Assembly: GCF_023617245.1 (NCBI RefSeq)
Contig: NZ_CP067396.1
Location: 434,001 to 498,000, forward strand
Source of the DNA: Lysobacter enzymogenes
GTDB taxonomy: Bacteria > Pseudomonadota > Gammaproteobacteria > Xanthomonadales > Xanthomonadaceae
Direction: 5' to 3'
Length of the DNA: 64,000 nucleotides
Both the position numbers and the translations under genes were made by a program. Positions 27,149 through 35,632 of the stretch are shown here, in pieces; position 1 is the first letter of the stretch, and the number at the start of each line of letters is the position of its first letter. The notes beneath the pieces are model-generated. The model was not told where the DNA came from and searched no databases. It was given only the letters and a program-made list of their open reading frames with translations.

Positions 27149-27292
27149 GCCGCAGCGATTGGTGCGCGCAGGGCAACACCGCGCGGCCGCGGCGAGGGCT
27201 ACTGCCGGCGCGGCCGGCTTCCTAGCATCGCTTGCGATCGGCCGGCGCCGCCCGCGCGCCGGCCGCCCTTATCGAACCTGCGGAGGCGATCC

Positions 27293-28063
27293 ATGAAATT
27301 CCTGGTCATCGGCGGCACCGGACTGATCGGCGGCAAGGTGGTGGCGCGGCTGCGCGCGGCCGGACACGAGGCGCTGGCCGCTGCGCCCTCGACCGGCGTG
27401 GACATCCTCACCGGCGCCGGACTCGACGCGGCGATGGCCGGCGCCGACACCGTAATCGATCTGTCCAACTCGCCCTCGTTCGAGGACGCGGCGGTGCTCG
27501 AATTCTTCGCTACCGCCGGCCGCACCGTCCTCGCCGCCGAAGCGCGCGCTAGCGTCGGCCACCACCTCGCGCTGTCGGTGGTCGGCACGCACAAGCTCGC
27601 GCAAAGCGGCTACTTCCGCGCCAAGATCGAACAGGAACGGCTGATCCGCGAATCCGGCCGGCCCTACACCATCGTCCATTCGACCCAGTTCTTCGAGTTC
27701 CTGCCCGGCATCGTCCAGTCCGGCGCCGACGGCGAGCGCGTGCGCCTGCCGCAGGCGCAGATCCAGCCGATCGCCGCCGAGGACGTCGCCGCGGCGGTCG
27801 CGCGCCTGGCCCAGCAGCCGCCGGCCAACGGCATCGTCGAGATCGCCGGCCCCGAGCGCTTGCCGATGGCGCGCCTGGCACAGCGTTACCTGCGCGCGGT
27901 CGAGGACCCGCGCGAAGCCGTCGCCGACCCGCACGCGCGCTACTTCGGTGCCGAACTGGACGACGGCACGCTGGTGCCCGAGGGTGAGGCCTGGCTCGGC
28001 GCGTTGGATTTCGACGCTTGGCTGGCGCAGTCCGGGCACGCGCGTCCCGCGCCGCGGGCTTGA
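27293..28063 (+). CDS. NAD(P)-binding SDR/NmrA-type epimerase-like protein
   Basis: 256 residues. An N-terminal Rossmann nucleotide-binding motif (MKFLVIGGTGLIGGKVVARL), an extended-SDR/NmrA layout (VIDLSNSPSFEDAA, HLALSVVGTHKL, YFRAKIEQERLIRES, YTIVHSTQFFEF) and a late PIAAEDVAAAVARL segment. A strong GGAGG precedes the ATG. Such 'epimerase' genes, together with CMD proteins, are the known ECF41 companions, so it may be part of the same regulon although it is on the opposite strand. Substrate not predictable. Confidence 0.87.
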   Translation: MKFLVIGGTGLIGGKVVARLRAAGHEALAAAPSTGVDILTGAGLDAAMAGADTVIDLSNSPSFEDAAVLEFFATAGRTVLAAEARASVGHHLALSVVGTHKLAQSGYFRAKIEQERLIRESGRPYTIVHSTQFFEFLPGIVQSGADGERVRLPQAQIQPIAAEDVAAAVARLAQQPPANGIVEIAGPERLPMARLAQRYLRAVEDPREAVADPHARYFGAELDDGTLVPEGEAWLGALDFDAWLAQSGHARPAPRA

Positions 28064-28143
28064 GCCGCCGTCCGCCGCCGCCCCGACGCGCGCCGCAACC
28101 GCGCGCCGGCCGCGCCCGCACCGCCCGCCTCAGGACCGCGGCC

Positions 28144-28647
28144 ATGGCCCCGCTGCAAGCGCCGCCCGCCAGCCTGCTGGACAAGTACCGCGGCGACGCC
28201 AGCGTCGCGCTCTACACCGGGCGCGTCAGCGTGCGCGGCGGCGAAGCCGGGCATGCGCGCGCGTCGGGCAGCGCGCGTTCCGACGACGGCGCGCTGGCGT
28301 TGGAACTGCGTCTGCCGCCGGAACTCGGCGGCCCTGGCGGCGGCAGCAATCCCGAACAGTTGTTGGCCGCCGGTTACGCGGCCTGTTTCCATGGCGCGCT
28401 GATGTTGCTGGCGCAGCGCACCGGCGTCGCCTTGCCCGAGTTCGCGGTGGACGCGGCGGTGAGTTTCGCGCGCGACCCCGCCGACGGCCTGTTCCTGCTC
28501 TCGGCCGAAATCCGCGTGCGCCTGCCCGGGCTCGACCGCGCGCTGGCGGCGGAACTGGTGCGCAACACCGAACGCATCTGTCCTTACGCGAAGATGTTCC
28601 GCCAAGGCATCGAGCATGCAGTGACCGTCGATTGCGGTCCGGCCTGA
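28144..28647 (+). CDS. ohr: Ohr/OsmC-family organic hydroperoxide resistance protein
   Basis: 167 residues. Two reactive cysteines in family context: NPEQLLAAGYAACFHGALML and ERICPYAKMFRQ, plus PPELGGPGGG. Ohr reduces organic hydroperoxides using lipoylated proteins. The N-terminus (MAPLQAPPASLLDKYRGDAS) is about 20 residues longer than typical Ohr (~142). ATG 28144 was used; no strong ribosome site. It lies 80 bp after the epimerase gene and could be cotranscribed, which would add a peroxide-defence gene to the ECF41 neighbourhood. Confidence 0.88.
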   Translation: MAPLQAPPASLLDKYRGDASVALYTGRVSVRGGEAGHARASGSARSDDGALALELRLPPELGGPGGGSNPEQLLAAGYAACFHGALMLLAQRTGVALPEFAVDAAVSFARDPADGLFLLSAEIRVRLPGLDRALAAELVRNTERICPYAKMFRQGIEHAVTVDCGPA

Positions 28648-28677
28648 GCCTCAAGCCGATCGCGAACCTGCGCCATC

Positions 28678-28772
28678 CCGCTGCAGGAGCGGCGCGAGCC
28701 GCGACCGCGAAACCTCGCTTGCGGCGCGAGCTTGAAGTGTCGCGGTCGCGGCTCGCGCCGCTCCTACAGTCG
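28678..28772. repeat. Family-A dispersed repeat, single inverted unit
   Basis: CTGCAGGAGCGGCGCGAGCC ... GGCTCGCGCCGCTCCTACAG: an inverted pair of the family-A arm with an internal GCTTGCGGCGCGAGCTTGAA segment. It sits between ohr and the terminator shared with rho. Confidence 0.85.
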
Positions 28773-28818
28773 GAATCGAAACCGCGATGGGTTCCGGCGA
28801 GAGCGATCCCCAAAACGA

Positions 28819-28847
28819 AAAAGCCCTCGCGCGAGGCGAGGGCTTTT
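28819..28847. terminator. Bidirectional terminator between ohr and rho
   Basis: AAAAGCCCTCGC/GCGAGGGCTTTT, perfect 12-bp stem with a 5-nt loop and a T-run on both strands (TTTT on plus, TTTTTCGTTTT on minus). It ends the convergent ohr and rho transcripts. Confidence 0.93.
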
Positions 28848-28866
28848 CGTGGCGAGCCGGACCGAC

Positions 28867-30660
28867 TCAGCGCTTCATCGAGCTGAAGAACTCGTCGTTC
28901 GACTTGGTCGTCTTCATCTTGTCGAGCAGGAATTCCATCGCGCCGATCTCGTCCATGCCGTGCAGCAGCTTGCGCAGGATCCAGATCTTCTGCAGCAGTT
29001 CCGGCTCGATCAACAGGTCTTCGCGGCGGGTGCCCGAGCGGTTGATGTCGATCGCCGGGTACACGCGCTTTTCGGCGATGCGGCGGTTCAAGTGGACTTC
29101 CGAGTTGCCGGTGCCCTTGAACTCTTCGTAGATCACCTCGTCCATCTTGCTGCCGGTGTCGATCAGGGCGGTCGCGATGATCGTCAGCGAGCCGCCTTCT
29201 TCGACGTTGCGCGCGGCGCCGAAGAAGCGCTTGGGACGGTGCAGGGCGTTGGCGTCGACGCCGCCCGACAGCACCTTGCCCGAACTCGGCACGACGTTGT
29301 TGTAGGCGCGGGCCAGGCGGGTGATCGAGTCGAGCAGGATCACCACGTCCTTCTTGTGTTCGACCAGGCGCTTGGCGCGCTCGATCACCATCTCGGCGAC
29401 CTGCACGTGGCGCGCGGCCGGTTCGTCGAAGGTCGAGGAGACCACTTCGCCGCGCACGGTGCGCTGCATTTCGGTCACTTCTTCCGGACGCTCGTCGACC
29501 AACAGCACGATCAGGTGCACGTCGGGATGGTTGTGGGTGATCGCGGTGGCGACCTGCTGCATCATCATGGTCTTGCCGGCCTTCGGCGGCGAGACGATCA
29601 GCGCGCGCTGGCCTTTGCCCTGCGGCGCCATCAGGTCGAGGATGCGGCCGGTGATGTCCTCGGTGGACCCGTCGCCGCGCTCCAGGCGGAAGCGCTTGCG
29701 CGGGAACAGCGGGGTCAGGTTCTCGAACAGGACCTTGTTCTTCGACGCTTCCAGCGGCTCGCCGTTGATGCTGTCGACCACCGACAGGGCGAAGTAGCGC
29801 TCGCCGTCCTTGGGGAAGCGGATGCGGCCGGACAGATGGTCGCCGGTGCGCAGGTTGAAGCGGCGGATCTGGCTCGGCGAGATGTAGGTGTCGTCCGGGC
29901 CGGCCAGGTAGCTGGCCTCGGCCGCGCGCAGGAAGCCGAAGCCGTCGGGCAGGATTTCCAGCACGCCGTCGGCGGCGACGCCCTCGCCGTGGCGGGTCAG
30001 CACCTTCAGCAGGGCGAAGATCACGTCCTGCTTGCGCGCGCGGGCGACGCCTTCCTGGATGCTGAGCTGGTCGGCCAGGTCGAGCAGCTTCGGCGCCGGC
30101 ATGCGCTTGAGGTCGCCCAGCGAGTACTGCGGGAAGCCCTCGGGCACCTGCGGGTGCGGACGCGGGACGAAGTTCTCGCCGTTGTCGCCGAAATCCTCGC
30201 CGCCGTTGCCGCCGCGCTGCTGCTGGCGGTTGTTGCGCTCGCGGTCGCGGCGGTTGCGGAAGCGGTCGCGGCGGTTGTTGCCGCCGCGGTTGTCGAAGCC
30301 GCCGTCGCGCTGCTGGCCGCCCTGGTTCTGCTGGCCTTGCTGCTGCGACTGTTGCGGGTTGTTGTTGGCCGTGCCGCCGCCTTCGCCGGCCGGCTGGCCG
30401 TTGCCGGCGTGCTGCGGCGCGGCGGTCTCGGCGGCGCCGGAGGCGGCCGGAGCGGACTCGCCGGCGCTGGCGGCCGGGGCGGCGGCCTTGGCCGCGCGAG
30501 GCGTCGGCGCCGGAGCGGGTTCGCTCGCGGGCATCGGCGCGGGAATCAGGGGGCTGGCATCGGCGACGACGGCCGGAGCGGCTTCGGCGGCCTTGCTGGC
30601 GCGCGGCTTGCGCACGCGCTTCTCGGCGGTTTCGCCAGCGTCGGGGGTCTTATCGGACAA
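28867..30660 (-). CDS. rho: Transcription termination factor Rho with long low-complexity N-terminal insertion
   Basis: 597 residues versus 419 in E. coli. The C-terminal ~400 residues are a complete Rho: Rho-N (LGDLKRMPAPKLLDLADQLS), RNA-binding cold-shock fold (GVLEILPDGFGFLRAAEASY), Walker A (SPPKAGKTMMMQ), Walker B (DVVILLDSITRLARAYN) and the R-finger region. The first ~190 residues are Ala/Pro-rich and then Gln/Asn/Gly/Arg-rich (NNNPQQSQQQGQQNQGGQQR; GGNNRRDRFRNRRDRERNNR). The TTG at 30660 is preferred (AGGA 8 nt upstream; SDKTPD start); the reading back to 30840 is unlikely. Stands downstream of trxA as in many gammaproteobacteria. Confidence 0.96.
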   Translation of the reverse strand: MSDKTPDAGETAEKRVRKPRASKAAEAAPAVVADASPLIPAPMPASEPAPAPTPRAAKAAAPAASAGESAPAASGAAETAAPQHAGNGQPAGEGGGTANNNPQQSQQQGQQNQGGQQRDGGFDNRGGNNRRDRFRNRRDRERNNRQQQRGGNGGEDFGDNGENFVPRPHPQVPEGFPQYSLGDLKRMPAPKLLDLADQLSIQEGVARARKQDVIFALLKVLTRHGEGVAADGVLEILPDGFGFLRAAEASYLAGPDDTYISPSQIRRFNLRTGDHLSGRIRFPKDGERYFALSVVDSINGEPLEASKNKVLFENLTPLFPRKRFRLERGDGSTEDITGRILDLMAPQGKGQRALIVSPPKAGKTMMMQQVATAITHNHPDVHLIVLLVDERPEEVTEMQRTVRGEVVSSTFDEPAARHVQVAEMVIERAKRLVEHKKDVVILLDSITRLARAYNNVVPSSGKVLSGGVDANALHRPKRFFGAARNVEEGGSLTIIATALIDTGSKMDEVIYEEFKGTGNSEVHLNRRIAEKRVYPAIDINRSGTRREDLLIEPELLQKIWILRKLLHGMDEIGAMEFLLDKMKTTKSNDEFFSSMKR

Positions 30661-30873
30661 GCGGAGGTTCCTCGCTAAGCGGCGAGCGCTCGCATCGGGC
30701 GAGCGGGACGTCAGGGACGTGGATGGATGTGATGAGTTGCTAGACGGGGTGCGGCGCGGGGACGCGAAGTCCGACGCCGGGTACCGCGAAACTAGCATTG
30801 CTGCGGGGCTGCGGCAAGATTCCCCAATCCTGCCGTTCACCTGACCGGGGCGGCTCGCCGGCCGGTCGGGGAG

Positions 30874-30900
30874 GGTCCGCGCCCGTGGCGGGCGCGGACC
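30874..30900. terminator. GC hairpin between trxA and rho
   Basis: GGTCCGCGCCC/GGGCGCGGACC, perfect 11-bp stem with a 5-nt loop, just after the trxA stop on the minus strand. No T-run. It could be a trxA 3' end or part of the rho leader, where Rho commonly attenuates its own gene. Confidence 0.5.
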
Positions 30901-30923
30901 GGTCGCTGCTCAGGTCGGCCGGC

Positions 30924-31256
30924 TCAGATGGCCTTGTCGATCATCTGGGTCAGCAGGGTCTTGATGTTCGGCGGCGCGCCCAACTGGGTCGAGTGGATCT
31001 GGCCGTCCTTGAACATCATCAGCATCGGGATGCTGCGGATGTTGAAACGCACGCCGAGCGCGGGATGTTCCTGCACGTCGACCTTGACCACCTTGGCGCG
31101 GCCGTCGTACTGGTCGGCCAGCTGCTCGACGATCGGGCCGATGGCCTTGCACGGGCCGCACCACGGCGCCCAGAAATCGACTAGGACGGGTTCGGACGAC
31201 TGCAGCACGGTGGCATCGAAATCGGCGGCGCCAGCATGCAGAACTTTTTCGCTCAC
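30924..31256 (-). CDS. trxA: Thioredoxin
   Basis: 110 residues, the classic size. Active site FWAPWCGPCKAIGPIVEQLA and cis-proline segment FNIRSIPMLMMFKDG. Reduces protein disulfides in the cytosol with thioredoxin reductase. ATG 31256; ATGAGCGAAAAAG start region typical of TrxA. It is divergent from rhlB (about 290 bp apart) and upstream of rho, the same arrangement as E. coli. Confidence 0.96.
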   Translation of the reverse strand: MSEKVLHAGAADFDATVLQSSEPVLVDFWAPWCGPCKAIGPIVEQLADQYDGRAKVVKVDVQEHPALGVRFNIRSIPMLMMFKDGQIHSTQLGAPPNIKTLLTQMIDKAI

Positions 31257-31545
31257 GGGGGTCTCCTGCGGGTGCTCTGACCATACGGAAAGAGCTAATT
31301 TGGAACGGAATGCCCAGGCGGGCCATGCCGGGCGGGGGCTTACGCTAAACTGGGGCGTTTCGTGGCGCCTTCAAGGCCCCTTCAAGGGCTGGGACACAGC
31401 GTATCGCGTGGCGCCACGGCCTCCTCGAACCGGTCTTCCCGACATATAAAACGGGGTCCGGCTCGGCCCCGGCAGTCTGCTTCGCCGACGCCACCCACGC
31501 AAGCGACACCCTACGGCGCCGAACCGGCGCGGATTCCGGAAACGC

Positions 31546-33336
31546 ATGAGCGACAAGCCTTTAACCGATATCACGTTCTCGTCCTTCGACCTGCATCCGA
31601 GCCTGCTCGCGGGTCTGGAAGCGGCCGGGTTCTCCCGCTGCACGCCGATCCAGGCGCTGACCCTGCCGATCGCCCTGACCGGCCGCGACGTCGCCGGCCA
31701 GGCCCAGACCGGCACCGGCAAGACCCTGGCCTTCCTGGTCGCGGTCATCAACCGCCTGCTGACCCGCCCGGCCCTGGCCGAGCGCAAGCCCGAGGACCCG
31801 CGCGCGCTGATCCTGGCGCCGACCCGCGAGTTGGCGATCCAGATCCACAAGGACGCGGTCAAGTTCGGCTCCGAGCTGGGGCTGAAGTTCGCCCTGGTCT
31901 ACGGCGGCGTCGACTACGACAAGCAGCGCGAGCTGCTGCAGAAGGGCGCCGACGTCATCATCGCCACGCCCGGCCGGCTGATCGACTACGTCAAGCAGCA
32001 CAAGGTGGTCTCGCTGCACGCCTGCGAAGTGTGCGTGCTCGACGAAGCCGACCGCATGTTCGACCTGGGCTTCATCAAGGACATCCGCTTCCTGCTGCGG
32101 CGCATGCCGATCCGCACCGAGCGCCAGACCTTGCTGTTCTCCGCGACGCTGAGCCATCGCGTGCTGGAGCTGGCCTACGAGCACATGAACGAGCCCGAGA
32201 AGGTCGTGGTCGAGACCGAGTTCATCACCGCGGCCAAGGTCCGGCAGAAGGTCTACTTCCCCGCCGACGACGAGAAGATCCCGCTGCTGCTGGGCCTGCT
32301 GTCGCGCAGCGAGGGCGCGCGCACGATGGTGTTCGTCAACACCAAGGCCTTCGTCGAGCGCGTGGCGCGCGCGCTGGAGCGCGGCGGCTACCGCGTCGGC
32401 GTGCTGTCCGGCGACGTGCCGCAGAAGAAGCGCGAGTCGCTGCTGAACAAGTTCCAGAAGGGCCAGCTCGAGATCCTGGTCGCCACCGACGTGGCCGCGC
32501 GCGGCCTGCACATCGACGGCGTCAGCCACGTCTACAACTACGACCTGCCGTTCGACGCGGAGGACTACGTCCACCGCATCGGCCGCACCGCGCGCCTGGG
32601 CGCCGAGGGCGACGCGATCAGCTTCGCCTGCGAACGCTACGCGATGAGCCTGCCGGACATCGAGGCCTACATCGAGCAGAAGCTGCCGACCGCGCCGGTC
32701 GACGCCGAACTGCTGGTGGCGCTGCCGCGTCCGCAGCGCGAGCTGCCGGCGGCCGAGGACGGCGAGGAAGAGAACGAGAGCATCGGCGCGATCTTCAAGG
32801 AAGCGCGCGAGCAGCGCGCGGCCGACGAACAGCGTCGCGGCGGCGGCAGCGGCGGTCGTGGCCGCAGCGGCGGCGGTGGCCGTAGCGGCGGTCCCGGCGG
32901 CCGCAGCGAAGGCCGTCGCGACGGCGCGCCGCGCAAGCCGCGCAGCGAAGAAGGCGCGGCCGCGACGGCCGGCGCCGAGGCGGGCGCGCCGCGTCCGCCG
33001 CGCAAGCCGCGCGTCGAAGGCGCGCCGGTCCAGGACGCCGCCGCGCAGGCCGCGCATCCGGGCGCCAGCCCGGCCGCCGAGGGCGAGCGCGCGCCGCGCA
33101 AGCGCCGTCGCCGTCGCGGCGGTCGCCGCATCGACGGCGCCGAGGGTTCGGCCAACGCGCCGCAGGCCGCGCAAACCGCGCAGCCGGCGGCCGCCTCGAC
33201 GCCCAAGGCGGTGCCCGCGCACAAGCCGGCCGCCGCCGCGCAGCCGGCCCAGCCGCAGGGCCAGCCCTCGCTGCTGAGCCGCCTCGGCCGCAAGCTGAAG
33301 TCGCTGGTGGCGCGTCCGCCGCGCACCCAGCACTGA
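31546..33336 (+). CDS. rhlB: DEAD-box ATP-dependent RNA helicase RhlB
   Basis: 596 residues versus 421 in E. coli. Helicase core: F..F(DLHP) and Q motif TPIQALTLPIAL, Walker A AQTGTGKT, motif Ib TPGRLIDYV, DEAD in VLDEADRMFDLGF, SAT in LLFSATLS, and VHRIGRTARLG. RhlB unwinds RNA in the degradosome. The last ~180 residues are a disordered, Arg/Gly/Ala/Pro-rich tail (GRSGGGGRSGGPGGRSEGRR; RKRRRRRGGRRIDGAE) likely to bind RNA or RNase E. Divergent from trxA-rho, which supports the RhlB assignment over other DEAD-box paralogs. Confidence 0.94.
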   Translation: MSDKPLTDITFSSFDLHPSLLAGLEAAGFSRCTPIQALTLPIALTGRDVAGQAQTGTGKTLAFLVAVINRLLTRPALAERKPEDPRALILAPTRELAIQIHKDAVKFGSELGLKFALVYGGVDYDKQRELLQKGADVIIATPGRLIDYVKQHKVVSLHACEVCVLDEADRMFDLGFIKDIRFLLRRMPIRTERQTLLFSATLSHRVLELAYEHMNEPEKVVVETEFITAAKVRQKVYFPADDEKIPLLLGLLSRSEGARTMVFVNTKAFVERVARALERGGYRVGVLSGDVPQKKRESLLNKFQKGQLEILVATDVAARGLHIDGVSHVYNYDLPFDAEDYVHRIGRTARLGAEGDAISFACERYAMSLPDIEAYIEQKLPTAPVDAELLVALPRPQRELPAAEDGEEENESIGAIFKEAREQRAADEQRRGGGSGGRGRSGGGGRSGGPGGRSEGRRDGAPRKPRSEEGAAATAGAEAGAPRPPRKPRVEGAPVQDAAAQAAHPGASPAAEGERAPRKRRRRRGGRRIDGAEGSANAPQAAQTAQPAAASTPKAVPAHKPAAAAQPAQPQGQPSLLSRLGRKLKSLVARPPRTQH

Positions 33337-33395
33337 GGCCGGCCGGCGAAGCGGCGCGCGCCGCTTCGTCGCGCTCGCGGGCGAGGCGGTCGTAA

Positions 33396-33510
33396 AGCGT
33401 CGGGGCTGAAGCCCCTCCCACAACAGCGCCCGCGCACGTCGGGGCCTGTCGTGGGAGGGGCTTCGTGTTTTTGTGGGAGAGCGCTCAGGCCCGACGCTTT
33501 CCGTTGCGAT
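33396..33510. repeat. Family-B repeat, diverged copy
   Basis: AAGCGTCGGGGCTGAAGCCC CTCCCACAA, then GTCGTGGGAGGGGCTTCGTG, then GTGGGAGAGCGCTCAGGCCC GACGCTTT: three related arms in alternating orientation between rhlB and ftsE. It is the only recognisable feature in the 299-bp gap 33337-33635. Confidence 0.8.
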
Positions 33511-33635
33511 GTTCCGGTTCGAGCCGCGCGCGGCCGATCCCGGATGAGGCCACGCCGGCCGCAGCGCGAACGCAAACCGAACCGCCGCGCCGAACCCCGA
33601 TGTCTTCCGGCGATTCGCTCTGCGATACTTCCGCC

Positions 33636-34322
33636 ATGACCGTCCTGCGCTTCGACAACGTCAGCAAACGCTACAGCAGCGGCCACGAGGCACTCAGCGA
33701 AGTCAGCTTCGAGGTCGCCGCCGGCGAGATGCTGTTCGTCACCGGCCATTCCGGCGCCGGCAAGAGCACCCTGCTCAAGCTCATCCACCTCAGCGAGCGG
33801 CCCAGCCGCGGCGCGGTGGTGTTCGCCGACAAGAACCTGCTCAAGGTGCGCGGCCGCCGCATCGCCCTGCACCGGCGCGACGTCGGCGTGGTGTTCCAGG
33901 ACCACCGCCTGCTCGCCGACCGCAGCGTCGCAGACAACGTCGCCCTGCCGCTGCTGCTGCGCGGCCTGCGCCGCGGCGACATCGGCCGGCGGGTGCGCTC
34001 GGCGCTGGAGAAGGTCGGCCTCGGTGCGCGCGCCACGGCGCTGCCGGGCGAACTCTCGGCCGGCGAGCAGCAGCGCGTCGGCATCGCCCGCGCGATCATC
34101 GGCGAGCCGCGCCTGCTGGTCGCCGACGAACCCACCGGCAACCTCGACCCGACCCTGTCGGCCGAGATCATGGCGCTGTTCCAGTCGCTGCCCGAACGCG
34201 GCACCAGCGTGCTGATCGCCAGCCACGACCTGGCCCTGGTCAAGCGCATGAAGAAGCGCGTGCTGGTGCTCAACCACGGCCGCTTGGTCGACGACATCGC
34301 CCCGGAGGACCTGGCCGAATGA
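33636..34322 (+). CDS. ftsE: Cell-division ABC transporter ATP-binding protein FtsE
   Basis: 228 residues. Walker A GHSGAGKST, Q-loop VVFQDHRLL, ABC signature LSAGEQQRV, Walker B LLVADEPTGNLD and switch His in IASHDLAL. FtsE with FtsX links divisome activity to periplasmic peptidoglycan hydrolases at the septum. The ATG at 33636 gives MTVLRFDNVSKRY, the normal start. The stop overlaps ftsX (ATGA). Confidence 0.96.
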   Translation: MTVLRFDNVSKRYSSGHEALSEVSFEVAAGEMLFVTGHSGAGKSTLLKLIHLSERPSRGAVVFADKNLLKVRGRRIALHRRDVGVVFQDHRLLADRSVADNVALPLLLRGLRRGDIGRRVRSALEKVGLGARATALPGELSAGEQQRVGIARAIIGEPRLLVADEPTGNLDPTLSAEIMALFQSLPERGTSVLIASHDLALVKRMKKRVLVLNHGRLVDDIAPEDLAE

Positions 34323-35371
34323 GCGCTGAAGACTTCCGACCCGACGAGGATGGCGCAAGCGAGCGCGTGGCCGACAAGCGCGCCGACGCGAGCCGCGCCG
34401 ACCTGCGCCCTTCCGAACTGCGCGCCGAACGCGCCGAGCCGGCGGTCGACGCCTCGGCGCAATCGCGCCTGGGCATGTGGCTGGACCATCATCTCTACAG
34501 CCTGGTCGCCAGTCTCGGCCGGCTGCTGCGCAAGCCTTGGGCGGCGCTGCTGACCATCGGCGTGATGGCGGTGGCGCTGGCGCTGCCGCTGGGCCTGTGG
34601 GCGGCGTTGAGCAACATCGAGCGCTTCGCCGGCGACGTCCAGCGCTCGCGCCAGATCAGCGTGTTCCTGAAGCCGCAGATCGAGGTCGAACGCGCCCGCG
34701 CGCTCGCCGAACAGCTGCGCGCGCGGCCGGACGTCGGCGCGGTGGACGTGCGCACGCCCGAGCAGGGCCTGGCCGAGTTGCGCGACAAGAGCGGCCTGGC
34801 CGAGGCGCTGGCCGCGGTCGAGAACAATCCGCTGCCGAGCCTGCTGGTGGTCACGCCCAAGGGCGACGAACTGGCCCTGGCGCAATCGCTGGAGCAGTTG
34901 GGCGAGGCCGACGTGGTCCAGCACGACGCCGGCTGGCGCCAGCGCCTGGACGGCTGGCTGCGCTTCGGCACCCGCCTGGCCTGGGTGCTGGCGGCGATGC
35001 TCGGCCTGGGCGCGCTGCTGGTGGTCGGCAACACCGTGCGCCTGGACATCCAGTCGCGGCGCGAGGAAATCGGCGTGCTGCAGCAACTCGGCGCCACCGA
35101 CGGCTTCATCCGCCGGCCGTTCCTGTACCTGGGCGCCTGTTACGGCCTGGCCGCCGGCGCGGTCGCGCTGGCGCTGCTGACCGCGGCCGACCACAGCCTG
35201 CGCGAACCGCTGGGCGCGCTGGCGCAAAGCTACGGCAGCCGCTTCGCCCTGCGCGGCTTCGATCCGCTGCAGGCACTGGGCATCCTCGCCGGCGCCGCCG
35301 CGCTGGGCTGGCTTGGCGCCGGGGTGGTGACCGGGCATTACCTGCGCCAGACCCGCGGCGGGCAGGACTGA
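34319..35371 (+). CDS. ftsX: Cell-division protein FtsX
   Basis: 350 residues: ~50-residue charged cytoplasmic leader, TM1 (PWAALLTIGVMAVALALPLG), a periplasmic loop (QISVFLKPQIEVERARALAE...NPLPSLLVVTPK), then three TM helices around LAWVLAAMLGLGALLVVGNT and the C-terminus, the standard FtsX topology. Overlaps the end of ftsE by 4 bp, so translationally coupled. The leader is longer than in E. coli. Confidence 0.95.
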   Translation: MSAEDFRPDEDGASERVADKRADASRADLRPSELRAERAEPAVDASAQSRLGMWLDHHLYSLVASLGRLLRKPWAALLTIGVMAVALALPLGLWAALSNIERFAGDVQRSRQISVFLKPQIEVERARALAEQLRARPDVGAVDVRTPEQGLAELRDKSGLAEALAAVENNPLPSLLVVTPKGDELALAQSLEQLGEADVVQHDAGWRQRLDGWLRFGTRLAWVLAAMLGLGALLVVGNTVRLDIQSRREEIGVLQQLGATDGFIRRPFLYLGACYGLAAGAVALALLTAADHSLREPLGALAQSYGSRFALRGFDPLQALGILAGAAALGWLGAGVVTGHYLRQTRGGQD

Positions 35372-35389
35372 TCGAAGGCCCGGCATGCC

Positions 35390-35470
35390 TCCTGTAGGAG
35401 CGGTGCGAGCCGCGACTACGGGGTAGCCGGTCGCGCCGTATCTGCGCTGCCGCAGTCGCGGCTTGCGCCG
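35390..35470. repeat. Family-A dispersed repeat, single inverted unit
   Basis: CTGTAGGAGCGGTGCGAGCC ... GTCGCGGCTTGCGCCGCCC: one inverted pair of family-A arms, slightly degenerate, in the 261-bp gap between ftsX and the response regulator. Confidence 0.75.
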
Positions 35471-35632
35471 CCCAGCGGCGGGCGGCGACGACGAATGTGC
35501 ATTCGTGCCGCGCAAGACTCGGAATCCGACCCCGCTTGCGCCTAGAATCGGACTCCCCCCGCACGACCTGCGCTCCTTCCGCCCCGGCCGCCCGCGCCGC
35601 CGGACGCGCGTCCGGAGACGGTACCGCCCCGC

